A stretch of 64,000 nucleotides of DNA from Bigelowiella natans CCMP2755 (taxonomy: Eukaryota > Cercozoa > Chlorarachniophyceae), in contig ADNK01003501.1 in NCBI GenBank assembly GCA_000320545.1, forward strand, positions 1-64,000. Reading direction: 5' to 3'. Under the pieces are notes generated by a model. It worked only from the letters and a program-made list of their open reading frames with translations. It was not told the DNA's origin and ran no database searches. Shown piece after piece: positions 50,946 to 62,400 of the stretch. How positions within the stretch are numbered: the stretch's first letter is position 1; each line of letters starts with the position of its first letter. The translations under genes and the position numbers were made by a program.

Positions 50946-51478
50946 GGCGTGGTGCAATGTGATCTCGTGTTGAGAACTGAAGTCGCATGAGTCGTTGAGT
51001 TGCATTGTTGTTTGGTCCTTGAGTTGCTTTGTCACTTGAACGTTTGAGTTCTGATGTCACTTGGTCGTTTGAGTTCTGAGTGTGCTTGGTTGCTTGCTTG
51101 TGCAGTTGAGTTCTGATCTCAATGTGTCACTTGGACTTTTGAGTTCTGTCGAGATGTGTCTGAATTGTTGCAATTGCGACTTGAGTGAAAAGCTGTCAGC
51201 TTTTCGCTTTTGTCATGTCGCAATGTCAGCTTTTCGATTTTGTCATGTCGCCACTTGCGAACTTTCTGAGAAACTTCTGCGCGGAGAGTTTTTCATTGTG
51301 CCGTGTCGTCCCACGTGGAGTGTCGTGCTGGTGCGTCCGACACGCACGTGCAGCTCCGTTGGTGCGCCTTGTGTGTCTTGTCGCACTTGAGCGAACAGCT
51401 GCATCGTGGCGCCATGCATCGCAGCGCCACAGGGAAGACAAGATTCACGAGTTCCTGCTCATTCAACTTTGAAAACTT

Positions 51479-51942
51479 TCTCGGACGGCGTGAAAGGCCA
51501 GACAGACAAGTCTAGAAGTGCCAAAAACTCATCAAGAAGACAGCTGAGGATCAAAAGGCGGAACTCACAGCACGTCCAAAAAACTACCTGGCCATCGATG
51601 GAGCAATGAATTGTCGGACACTGTGTCAAGTTGCGATTGGCAGCAAGAAGTCTGTCGGCAAAGCACACGTTGATGAACTGATTTCATTCGTGCATCAAAA
51701 GCGGAGAAAGCTCGAGTGTTTTTTCCACTTCCCCACTCGACAGCAGAATGTTTCAGCATTTCGTTTGCAAGAGACTTTGAAAAAAAGGCTGTCGAGCTAG
51801 CAGAGTGCTGAGTTGTTGGCATCAATGTGACAGAAATGGTTGAGGACGCACGGAAAAAGAAAAGCAAGATCATGGCTAGCCAATGGCGGCGAAAAAGTGT
51901 GTGATGTGGGCAATGGCGCGATGCTCTGGCGATGATTTTTTG
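51479..51942 (+). repeat. Duplicated segment, copy A (frame-disrupted)
   Basis: This is almost identical to 56941-57396. It differs near 51505-51535, where about 8 extra bases plus substitutions break the reading frame that is open in copy B, and at scattered single bases later. Identity fades after the shared GATGATTTTTTGC. The flanks differ, so this is a dispersed duplication rather than a tandem one. Confidence 0.92.
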
Positions 51943-52149
51943 CTAAGTCGCTTCAACAAAGATCATTTTGACAAAAAACGTGTGCTGTGCTGATGATTTT
52001 TGCTGTGTCATCATTGCAATTCTGCAATTCAGTTCAACAGTTGGTCCGCAGCAGGTGAAATTGCGAATCGCATGTGGTTGGCATTTTTCTCACTAGGCTA
52101 CAGGACGAGCAGTGGGGAAATTTTTCATGGGGTGTGTGGTGGGGGGCTG

Positions 52150-52192
<43 letters not shown>

Positions 52193-52718
52193 TGCACACT
52201 GCAGCGCATGTCAGTGCTCACCATGCTAGCTAGCTAGCTTAGGCTCACATGTGCACATGAACATTGGCATGTGCGTGCGCACGACATGCATCTGTTCATA
52301 ATTGTGTGATGCAAAGTGCAGAAAGGTGCACACTCGAGTGGAGTCCGCAATGCCACAAGTCATGTCTAGATGTGCATGAACATCAGGAATGTTGCTCAAC
52401 ATTGCTAGCACGAAAGTAGTCGTAATGACACAGTTTGTTATTCTTATTGCATCCAATTTCTCCAACAAAGTTATCGTCATTCTTCCTCTTTGATTCGTTT
52501 AAGAGTCTTACTCTTAAAACCATCATCCTCACCATCGTGCAAGCTGTAAGTAGCGTTCATTTGCACAACCCCTCTAAGTATCTGCACAGCATAGTTCTTT
52601 AGATTCAAAGTGTACTTTTGAGATACTACTAAATCATGATCACTCCAATCTGAATATTACATGACAAAACAATCCCAAATCAGATGCTGTAACCAAGAAC
52701 ACGTTAGGTTTGGACGTA

Positions 52719-53389
52719 TTATCCAATAATTGTAGCCTTTCTACTACTACTACCACGTGCTACTGCAACAACTAACATTGCATCATTACCATCTTTAGAG
52801 TCACCAGCAGCGGTAGTGGTCGTAGTAGTAGTGGTAGCATCTTCCCACAGGAAGAACATCTCCACGTACTTGTCAAACACAGCATAAAGTCTCCACAACC
52901 CTGATGCACAATAACATAATGAGTAGTAAGAGAAATAGTCAATAGTAGTAGAAGAAGAAGAAGAAGAGGAAGAAGAAGAAGTAGAAAAAGCAGATTTGGA
53001 TGACTGCAGTAGAAGACTGCTATCTATCATATCTACCACCTTCATCGAACGAGTGCAGCTTTGCGCCAGTTTTCTCCATCATTGTGAAGAGGTCTTATGA
53101 TAGGCAAATAGTAGTAGTAGCACACAACACAAGTTTAGTAGGAACAGGTAAACAACAAGTACTAAAAACAATAAGCTAGTTTTAGTACTGCTACTCATTG
53201 CTCAAAACAGCATAGAGTTTGATAACGCTTGTTGTCTCAGTCGTTGTTGTTGTTGATGTTGTTGTTGTTGTCACACACACACACACACACATACACGACG
53301 ACCAGCAAGCAACATATTGATGAATTCTTTAATGACAAGCAGCAAGAAGCAGCAACATATTGATGGATTCTTAAGGCCTTCTTCTTCTT

Positions 53390-53421
<32 letters not shown>

Positions 53422-53926
53422 CCTGATACTCAGAGCGAATATCTCTCTCTTTGTCGTCATCCAAAGTGCTTATATCTGCTTTGGTTGTTGTACCCTCCAG
53501 ATGATCTTGGTGAGTAGTGGTAGTAGTAGTAGTAGTAGTAGTAGTAATAGTAGTAGTATTTACCCCTGTCATTCCTTCTAATTCTTTTGATGAGGTTGTT
53601 GCCATTGTTGCAGAATCTACTTGCTGCCTCTCTTTCTGTGGGGTTTCTTCCTTTCTCACCGTCATCTTCATCTTCTCCATTTTATTCTTCTGCTTTTTCT
53701 GCTTGAGTATTCTGCACCATTCTTCTTTGTGCTCTTGCATTGAGTCTTTTACAGCGGCGAAAATAGCTGTGACACCAATCGTATTTTCATTGCAGAGTAG
53801 TAGGTAGACAATAAGGAATGATAACAATACATGAAGAATGAGTTATGATGATAATAATGACGCAATAAGTAGTACCATGATTTTGTTAAAGGAAGGAGGA
53901 AGCAGATGGAAAGAATAGTAGTATCC

Positions 53927-53963
<37 letters not shown>

Positions 53964-55316
53964 CTCGAAGAAACCAACCCCCACGTTCATCATATAAAAT
54001 ACACCTCACATCAGCGCATTGATAATCCAAAGGGCAGGGCAGTAGTATAATAGTAATTCGAATGATTATTGCATAATGCAACTGGTAGCAACTGAATGAA
54101 GAAAGAAATATTGCTGCTGCTTCTTCTTCTTCTTCTTCTTCTTCTTCTTCTTCTTCTGTAACATTCTCCAGCAATATACTAAGCCACGACAACCATACTT
54201 ACATAGATTTTGGCATAATTCCTGGAATTCAGGAAGAAGAGATGAGATTTTGTCTCTTAATCTTGCTGGACTCAACACGCTGCTTTCTGGTTTTTCTGCT
54301 TCTAATCTTGCAAACTCCCCTGAATAATCAATGAATGAATAATCCCTAGCAGGACCAACAAGAGTGCGTAGGTGTCTATGTGTGTGTGTGCGTGTGTGTG
54401 TGCCGTCGTTTTACCATATGATTGCTGCTTTGGCATACTACTCGCTGCTGCTGCTTCAGAACTGCTGCTGCTGCTGCCGCTGCTGCTTTTGGTTTGAGAT
54501 TGTTCTTTCTTCTTCTTTGTGGTATCGTCAAAATTTAGTGGAGACGCCTGGGGTTGATGCTGTTCTCTTGCTGCTCTGCCTGTAGTCTGACTTGCTAGCC
54601 ATGTTTTCGCCTCTTTCCCCTTCGTTAACACATTATTTGTGGTAGATGAAGATATTCTAAGAGGGTCAAGCCGAACTGTTTTCTTCCTTGATATCATGGT
54701 CGTCATCGTGACATCATTTGTGCTTTGAAAGATCCTCTGATCTCCTTGAAGACGCATTGAATCGAATGCGTTCTGAGATTATATTCATGATAATGCACCA
54801 TCATTGTTCGACGATTGCAGGTCTCATCAAAGATCATATTTTCTGATTACTATCGGCACTAAATGATTTACTATTCTTTTCTGCACTTTATCGAAAGTTT
54901 CCAACAACCCAAAACCATTCTAGATCATTCGTAACAACATGCCACCGCAAAACTCAATAGTTACCTTCAAAACCCTGAATTTTTCAGCTTCTCTCGCCCT
55001 GTAGTCGAGAATTTGATTTTTTTCGATGGCTCGCACCCGCCTCTGCGGTGTGTGGATTGGGCGTGCCATACTTGCGTATTGCTGCCACAGATAAAGTAGA
55101 AGAACGACGATGACGACAAGAATAGCGACGACATAACAAACGGTGGTGATGATCAGTATAAGCAAATCTCACATAGAAATGCTTTAACATTCTAGTAACA
55201 AATACCCGCCATTGTGCAAAAGGGCTTGAGTGTTCTTCGTAACATTGTTGCTGCTGTTTATTCCACATCGGTAGACGTAGTCGATCCCACCACTCTTTCT
55301 TAAGATCTTGCACGGC
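52719..55316 (-). CDS. Orphan membrane-anchored protein, multi-exon
   Basis: Exons in order with matching phases: about 55185-54965, 54772-54415, 54319-54203, 53766-53564, about 53497-53422, 53093-53040 and 52900-52719. A further upstream exon near 55316-55203 (DLKKEWWDRLRLPMWNK) is likely, but its frame at the join is unsettled. The 55.1 kb exon encodes one strong membrane span (TTVCYVVAILVVIVVLLLYL) followed by a basic stretch (RRVRAIEKNQILDYRARE). The rest is polar and low-complexity with a helical piece (ARLRDKISSLLPEFQELC) and a final Trp/Phe-rich segment (GLWRLYAVFDKYVEMFFLWE). A single-pass protein with a long soluble tail is inferred. No family is recognised. Confidence 0.6.
53376..53420. 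repeat. (TTC)n trinucleotide repeat
   Basis: About 14 TTC units lie directly after the donor of the 53.4 kb exon of the minus-strand membrane-protein gene, so on the coding strand the intron begins GTAAGAAGAAGAAG. A related (TTC)n tract at 54120-54156 sits just inside another donor of the same gene. Confidence 0.9.
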
Positions 55317-55783
55317 ACCACCTCACATGCCAAGAAAATTGAAGGAATCTTGAGAGGAACATTTGATTTCTTACTTTTTCACCGGAAGCAACAAATAGGA
55401 TTACTAGTACAAGGGAGTGTTGCTGGGGGCAGCTAAAAACTGATGAATGAATGAATGAATGAATGAATGAGGACGAATGATCTGGTATGATAGAGCTATG
55501 TTGTCATTTATGATTGGATGATGATCTCTTTCTTATTTAGATCTATCTATCACCCGGTATGCCGGTATGTTCGTAGTATAGCAGTAGTAGTAGGGCAAAT
55601 CATTCCTACGACTTGGTACTTAATGCCATTTTAATAATGAAACATAAAACAATAATAGTGTACTACTCAATACTTACAAGTTGGCCGTTACTATGGCTGC
55701 AGCAGTTATGAGTACGTGCTGCATGCAACAAAAGAATAACAATAATACATGTAAAACAAATACACTCTCCTCCTCCTCCTCCT

Positions 55784-55806
55784 CCTCCTCCTCCTCCTCC
55801 TCCTTC
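55784..55806. repeat. (TCC)n trinucleotide repeat
   Basis: A run of TCC units (about 55766-55803) separates the membrane-protein gene from the plus-strand frame at 55.9 kb. Confidence 0.85.
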
Positions 55807-55885
55807 TCCACCTCACCAATAATCTCTCCCCTGTTCTCAGTGCCAATGATGTCCGATCTGAGACTTGATTTGGTTACCGACAGCA

Positions 55886-56365
55886 TCAGTGGTATTATCG
55901 CCGTTATCAAGAAGTAGAATCCTGGATCTCAGATCGAGCTGGATTGAAGGGAGCGGTAAAGCTGTCGAAGGATAACAAGCCAGGACCTAGAATAGACAGG
56001 ATGAACGGACACGCTACAGTAGAGTTCGGGGATAATACAAGTATCAGATGCTTTCTTCTTGGAGACGATCAGGCGATCTATGTTGGAGACACAGGATTCA
56101 CAGTTGTATTTGATATAGCAAACTCCTTGATAGCGGCTTTCCGAATGAAAATTTTGTCTACAATCCAGGCCAAATGACTCACACAGGATTTGATGCTTGT
56201 GCATCATCAAATTCATCAGGCGTTATGTTGTACACACCAAGCAAAGCAAACCATGGCGTGCCAACACCTGAATTCAAAGCTCCAGTTGACGATCCCTTCA
56301 CCGTACTTACAGAGCCGATTTTAATGCGGCCGAGCAACGGTCAATGGTATATCCATGATGCGTAG
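55886..56365 (+). pseudogene. Orphan coding segment, frame broken near 56120-56170
   Basis: After a CCGACAG acceptor-like site an open frame encodes a plausible folded protein (YYRRYQEVESWISDRAGL, GDNTSIRCFLLGDDQAIYVG) and stops at 56177. A second frame opening at about 56122 continues equally protein-like sequence (FPNENFVYNPGQM, SGVMLYTPSKANHG, MRPSNGQWYIHDA) to a stop at 56365. The two overlap, so either a frameshift has split one gene or a very short intron is present. No family is recognised. It has no introns otherwise and lies next to the duplicated segment, so a mobile origin is possible. Confidence 0.4.
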
Positions 56366-56855
56366 GGGGCAAAGAAACAAAAATAAGCACCGCCTGTACG
56401 TCTTTAAGGATGAACACCAAACTTGAAATTGGATAAATGCATAAGCCTCTCTCTGTCTCTAACACACATTTTCACAGCTCTCGAGGGGGGTTGGTTTTTG
56501 CTTTCGTTATCATATAGTAAGCAGCACATTACTAACATGCTGCTCAAAACAGCAAAAATGCTAACATATCATCAGATACTCCATGAACGGTCATATTAAG
56601 TCCGAGTACAACTCTGAACTTCAGATACAGTTTTTGCCATTACAGTGCGTGTTATCCATTTCACATAGGCTGCTAGGCTAAATCAGGATATGGCCGAGTC
56701 AAAAACGATATTTCAAAGATTCCTACAAACACGCACATATATTTCATTCACGCGCTCTAGTTTATCGCTCGTCCTATCAGGAAAATTGGTGGAAATTCTC
56801 GTTTACGATTAACTCCTTCCAACGTACGTCGGCAAAGAATGCTACTTATCATCAT

Positions 56856-57254
56856 TTGGCCCAAGATATGCTCCATCTCATCAATTTCCCACAAACGCCC
56901 CGACTTGTACTTGCCCTTCCTTATCATCTGCGCACTGCTGTCTCGGACGGCGTGAAAGGCCAGATGGACAAATGCCAAGAACTCATCAAGAAGACAGCTG
57001 AGGATCAAAAGGCGGAACTCACAGCATGTCCAAAAAACTACCTGGCCATCGATGGAGCAATGAATTTTCGGACACTGTGTCAAGTTGCGATTAGCAGCAA
57101 GAAGTCTGTCGGCAAAGCACACGTTGATGAACTGATTTCATTCGTGCATCAAAAGCGGAGAAAGCTCGAGTGTTTTTTCCACTTCCCCACTCGACAGCAG
57201 AATGTTTCAGCATTTCGTTTGCAAGAGACTTTGAAAAAAAGGCTGTCGAGCTAG
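56856..57254 (+). CDS. Small orphan ORF spanning duplicated segment, copy B
   Basis: This is a 132-codon frame. From about residue 30 it corresponds to the duplicated segment and reads as a charged helical protein (CQELIKKTAEDQKAEL, KNYLAIDGAMNFRTLCQVA, FVHQKRRKLECFFHFP, LQETLKKRLSS). The same frame in copy A is broken. It may be a fragment of a mobile-element protein. The antisense frame is also open but lacks protein-like composition. Confidence 0.4.
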   Translation: MAQDMLHLINFPQTPRLVLALPYHLRTAVSDGVKGQMDKCQELIKKTAEDQKAELTACPKNYLAIDGAMNFRTLCQVAISSKKSVGKAHVDELISFVHQKRRKLECFFHFPTRQQNVSAFRLQETLKKRLSS

Positions 57255-57396
57255 CAGAGTGCTGAGTTGTTGGCATCAATGTGACAGAAATGGTTGAGGA
57301 CGCACGGAAAAAGAAAAGCAAGATCATGGCTAGCCAATGGCGGCGAAAAAGTGTGTGATGTGGGCAATGGCGCGATGCTCTGGCGATGATTTTTTG
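56941..57396 (+). repeat. Duplicated segment, copy B (frame intact)
   Basis: Partner of 51479-51942, with only a handful of differences over about 450 bp. Copy B leads straight into the retroelement island, whereas copy A sits inside island 4. Confidence 0.92.
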
Positions 57397-58068
57397 CCAT
57401 GTCATTTCAACACAGATCACTTTGATGAAAGACATGTGAGATGGATGTGACAATGTGATCAAGTCTTTTCAATGATCATCCTGATCTAGCTGTGCTGCTT
57501 TGCATCTGTTGTGCCTGTTGTGGTGTCATTCTAGCAATTCAGTTCGCCAGTCCGCAGTGCTGAAGCAGGTGATGTTTTGGGTGGCGAATTTTTCGGCATT
57601 TTCCCCACTCTGGCACTGATTGCAGTTGGGAATTGGAAACTGGGGTCAGGTGGACACCCCTCCAGCCTGCTGCTGCGCACATGCGGGAAGACAATTGGAA
57701 AATGATGGCCTCGATCCGTCTCATGCGTGCCCAAGCCATTCTTGTGGTCAGTCTGCGACCACCAAGTGCATGTAGGTGCGCATGCGCGTGCATGAGTGCA
57801 AATGGGAGTGCACGTTGTGCTTTGTCATGTCTCACATTTTCATGCAGGCATGCTCTGATGGGTTCAGGCTGCGTCTGCTGTGGCTCAGCTGGTCACACAG
57901 GGGCATGCAACGTGAGTTGCATGCCCAGAAACATTGATTGCAGGAGGGGGCGCACGTGCAGCGGAAAACGTCCATCTCGGTCAGCAAACCGTGGATGTTT
58001 TCCAGGAGCACCCTCGGTGTTTCACTTGCGACAAGGAGTCGGCCTAGGTGGTGAGGTGGTGTGACATT

Positions 58069-58095
58069 TCAGGGAAAAATGGCGGGGATTTTTCC
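58069..58095. other. Small perfect hairpin upstream of gag
   Basis: GGGAAAAAT and ATTTTTCCC form perfect 9-bp arms around a 7-base G-rich loop about 300 bp before the gag start. It may be a leader RNA hairpin or chance; nothing else supports a role. Confidence 0.35.
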
Positions 58096-58385
58096 CGAAT
58101 TTTCAGGCAACTGTGACACGCAGCGTGCTGCTGATGGGGATGCTGTGTGTCCAGCGCACGACGTGCATTGGCGCACAAGTGGCCAGTTTGGCATGCTCCA
58201 AACGACCCGCAAGCAAGCGGCGAGCTTTCTCCTTTTGCAGTTTGCTCGTGCACGATCAGCTCACGTCACACGTTCAACAGGGCATCAGTTTTGTGGACTC
58301 AAGCATTGCCAAAGTTTGCATGAGCACGGTTGTGTTGCAAGCGCTGCGCAATGCAACTGCACTGGCAGCGGACGAACCACGTTGA

Positions 58386-59429
58386 ATGGTGGATCAAGGG
58401 AACTCGATTGGGTCTCAGGACGTGACCAGGGACCATGTGGAGGGAGCTGAGGGCAAGGAGACCAAGTTGGAAAAATCGGAAGTTTGGACGGGAGGTGATG
58501 GGCTTCGGGAAGGTGTCCCGGTGGCTCAGCCCGTGGCTTCTGAGCGTTCACACAAGCTTGGAACGGGCGCCCGGCACTCCCTGACCGTGGAGGATGTTTT
58601 GGAGCAGTTTGGGAACTTGGATGTTCACGATGGCCGACGGGTTGCAAAGAGTGTCTTGCACTGCGACGGTGTCGATGAAAACGTGGACAACTTGGTCAAA
58701 GTGACAACCAATGACTTGGAATCGCGGGAGTTTGCACTTCATCGTTGCATGGACAAAGGGGCAACTTTGCGAACTTGGGCCTGCACGCTCGAGAAAAGCA
58801 GAGACCCGGATTGTGCTCCACCAGGCATGCTGGAGACGAAGGAGCGGAAGGCCAAGCAGCAGCCTTTTGTTCGGGACGTTGCGGGCGCTGTCGATTCATT
58901 TCGACGGCACTGCCCGATCAAAGGGAAGCTGTGTGTGGCCACTGTGAGTCCACCACAGTTTCGCAGGAAAGCTCGTGGGCTTTGCAATGAAATTGAAGCA
59001 CGTGCTGCTTCAGTCGGTCAAACCGACTTGGGGTTCGGTTGTGAGTGTTTCCAGACGTGTTTGTCCTCTCACGTGCTTGAGAGGCTTCGTCGGGAAGCAG
59101 CAAGGAACCGGCATGACTCAGAGACTCCAGAAGGTCAGTTTGAGATGGCCCTGGAGCATCCATGCGATGAGGAGGACAAAGACAAGCTTCAGCGGGACTT
59201 CGAGGATGAGCTCGATTTCCTGCGGCGAAAGCGGTGTCGATGTGTTGATGCGATGCACCGGCAGTTTGGCGAGCTCGTGCTGGAGTTTGCTGGGCCACGT
59301 TTTGGCCATGCCAACAAGTTGCGGTGCTTCCAGCGCTCACTGGCAGGCCATCAGCTGTGCGACAGGTGTTCATCGCGCCACTCAATGGGTTCAGGCCGCA
59401 CGACGTCGATGAGCTTGTTGAGTGTTTGA
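58386..59429 (+). CDS. Gag-like protein of the retroelement
   Basis: A 347-codon frame starts at an ATG at 58386 and lies directly before and overlapping pol. It is charged and helical (VDENVDNLVKVTTNDLESRE, EEDKDKLQRDFEDELDFLRR) with scattered Cys. It lacks a CCHC knuckle; the nucleic-acid-binding fingers are instead in the pol frame. The last part reads less naturally than the overlapping pol frame, so the true shift from gag to pol probably occurs near 59330-59400. Assignment rests on position and composition, not on sequence motif. Confidence 0.6.
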   Translation: MVDQGNSIGSQDVTRDHVEGAEGKETKLEKSEVWTGGDGLREGVPVAQPVASERSHKLGTGARHSLTVEDVLEQFGNLDVHDGRRVAKSVLHCDGVDENVDNLVKVTTNDLESREFALHRCMDKGATLRTWACTLEKSRDPDCAPPGMLETKERKAKQQPFVRDVAGAVDSFRRHCPIKGKLCVATVSPPQFRRKARGLCNEIEARAASVGQTDLGFGCECFQTCLSSHVLERLRREAARNRHDSETPEGQFEMALEHPCDEEDKDKLQRDFEDELDFLRRKRCRCVDAMHRQFGELVLEFAGPRFGHANKLRCFQRSLAGHQLCDRCSSRHSMGSGRTTSMSLLSV

Positions 59430-62400
59430 GGCCGCTGGAGGAGAGCTGTTGTGATTTTGAAGCTCACCCTCTTCATTCCAATGCTTCCACAGTCACAGGA
59501 CCTGCGGTGCAGCGCGAATGCGTGCACTTCAAGCGTGGGAAGTGCAATCACGGTGACAAGTGCAAACTTTTGCACGTCAAGCAGAACACTTCAAGTGAGC
59601 AGAAAACCAAGAAGTGCACGCAGGAGCAGCTTGATGGGATGAAAAATCAAGACTGTGGGCTTTGCTTGAAAGGCAAGTGCCATCGTGGGGACAAGTGCAA
59701 GTTCCGCCATGGTGCTGGGAGTCTCGAAGCTGCTGGAGGGGTGCCTGTGGGCTTGCCCTCCCACACCTGTGAGGAGTCTGCTGATGCTCCAAGGCAAAAC
59801 GTGGAAGCATCGCTCCTCCAGATCAACTCCCAGTCACTTCCTGAGTTGATCAAAGAAAGTGAGCAGCGTCACTGTGAACGAGACCCAAGTTTGAGGTCTC
59901 GCAAGAAAGTTGAATGCTTCCTGCAGGCGGACGATGGCGCCGTTGCAGTGCTTGGTTTGGTCGATGATGGGGCCCAACCCACTGCCATTTCAGAGGCTCT
60001 GCACCAAAAGTCAAAATCGGCTGGTGTCAAGTTTGCTCACCGTCCGATGGTTGGGGAGGCAGGAGGCTCAAGTTCATCGATTGAGAACAAAACTTTGCGA
60101 GAAGTCGATTTCACGGTCCAGATGAAAAAACGTGAAAAGCATGGAGCGCGTGTTGAGCTCCGCACTTGTGCTCTGGTGCCACTTGGACCGGTCTCGCAGG
60201 ACTTTGCACTGGGCATTGGTGCCCTTGACACGAATGGCATCAATTTTGTTGAGGATCCTGACCCAGCAAAGCGAGTGGCAACGATCAATGGTGAAATCGT
60301 TGACTCACATCCGTGCAGCGTTGACGTGACGTCAGCGACTGTTGCAACCGTTGTGGGGATGGATGTGCCTCCAATGGCGGCGGCAGCTCCCGGCGAGATT
60401 TGTGGCATGGATGCAAGCCTTGCGGGAGAGTTGCCGGGAGTGGAGGAGGTGTCGTCAGTGGTGCGCAAAGAGCTGGCGGATGCCGTGGATCGTGGTTTCG
60501 TGAGTGATCGTGACCACGTGATCAAAGCACAAGGTTTGCCGGACATCGACATTGAATCGATGGCAAACCCCATCCAATCAGGTGGAGTGCTTCTCCAGCG
60601 ATTGTCCAGCATTGCACCGCTGTCAGAGTTTGGCGACCAACGTGCAGTCGCCAACTCTGACTTGGTGAGCGGCCACGTGCTGGACATGCTCGATCGCTTG
60701 GAGCGAGAGATGGTTGCGAAAGAGAGCTTGCTGCCTGGTTCACAGCAGTTCCATTGCCTTCGCACTGTCGTGTGCCGCTTCCGGAAGCACTTTGTCACAA
60801 AACTGCCGGAGGTGGGCAAGCACGAGCTGCGGGAACCGCACGATGTTGAGCGGTGGCTGAAGCCGGACTGCAAGCCGGTTCGCCAGCGGCCTTGCCACTT
60901 GGAGCCGAACAAACTCAAGCTTGTGAAGCTCAAGCTGGACCAAGTGGCAAGCGATGGGTCGTGTTGCAAAGCAACAAGCAACACATCGGAGTGGGCATCG
61001 CCGGCTTTCTGTGTGCGTGACGAAGGAAAGGCATTGCCGCGCGTGGTGGTGGCGATGGGCCGCTCAAGTGAGCTCGTGGAGCTTGTGCACGCTGTTTGCC
61101 CGGTGACTCGGGATGCAGCAAGGAAATCAATGAACGCTCAATGGGCAATGGTCTCTGACAGCAAAGCTGCATGGAGACAGCTTGGTGTGACCGAGTGCAC
61201 GAAATCAGTGTTCGCACTTGTCACTCCACTTGCATCCTTTGCAAGCGAGGGCTTGCCGATGGGATGCAAGAACGCTCCTCAAGTTTGGGTCGAGGAGGTG
61301 GCCACGAGATTCCTCGTGGGTGCACCAGGAGCTGTCATCCACTTCGACGACTTCTTCACTCTTGGACAGTCGCCGGTGCAAGCGCTCGCAGGTTTTGCCA
61401 AACTTGTGCAGCAGTGTGAAAAACACGACAACCATCAAAGTGCCACCAAATCGCACGTTTTTCCTGAGCGACTGGCGGCAGCAGGTTCAATCAAGGAGGC
61501 GAGGACGCACTGCCCCGATCCCAAGCGTGCGGTGGCTGTGGACAAGCCAGAGCGTCCAACAAAAGGGAGGCGGTTCTCAAAGCACGTGCGCCGTCTTGCA
61601 GGTTTGTTCACTCATTGCTTGGAATGCACGAAAGGCTTTTGGCAGGTCACTGCGCCGATCAAGCAGCTGCTCATGCAAGGCGCGGAACAAGCATGGAAGG
61701 AGGAGCACGATGAAAGTTTGGCTGCACCAAAGGACGTGCTGAAGAAGGCAGTGTCACACGTGCCTGGTCACAAAGCTGTCTCCACGAACCAGCCCTTCAT
61801 CCTTGGTGCTGACGCGTCTGATGTTGCTGGAGGTGCTGCGCTTTCCCAGGTGATTGGAGGGAGTGAGCGTCTGCTGGCTTGCTGCTCCTTCGCTTGGAAA
61901 ACGAACGAGTGAAGCTGGCACGTTGCACGTGAAGAGCTTGCGGCTGGGGCGAAGGGGCTTCACAGGTTCCAGCACATTGCGAAAGGCTGCCCGATTTCAA
62001 TTCGCATGGATGCGAAAACGGCGCGGTGTTTCGCGCTCCATGGGATGGGTGAAGTGCAGCTGCCACGTGCAAGGCCAAGTGCTGCGTGCTCTGGATGTCC
62101 GCTGGTGGACACCCAGCATAGAAAGGAGGAAAAGCATGCCAATGCAGATCCTTTCTCGAGGCCGGATGCCGACGAAACTCGCGACGAAAGGAAGTCGCAT
62201 CGGCAGTCGCTGGCCTCTCTTTTCCCGCTTCGTGCGGAGGCGGCGAAGCAAGAGGAAAAGCTGGCACAACCTGCAGCTTCTCTCTCCTCTTGCCCAGCCA
62301 ACGAGACGATGATTGACTGTGAAGTCCCTCACCTCTCTGTTTGCTCTGTGGAGCCACAGCCTTGGGCGTGCTGTGCCACAGAAGTGAAGACATCGACGAC

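Larger units (their letters stand above)
49640..52480. other. Island 4: GC-richer DNA, probable mobile-element relic
   Basis: After a CTATCTAT/poly-G boundary near 49645-49665 the texture becomes GTGCAT-, TGATCA- and CACTTG-rich with no microsatellites until a (CA)n at about 52154-52190. Frames overlap on both strands and show no domain. It contains a diverged minisatellite (50830-50941), a 28-bp repeat (about 51196-51250) and one copy of the 460-bp duplication (51479-51942). AT-rich gene DNA resumes at about 52480. Confidence 0.55.

Noticed and set aside
57633-58064. Cys-rich frame with a CCGSAGH-like knuckle
   Set aside because: Spacing after the His is one residue short of a CCHC knuckle and the frame has no other retroviral-type features.
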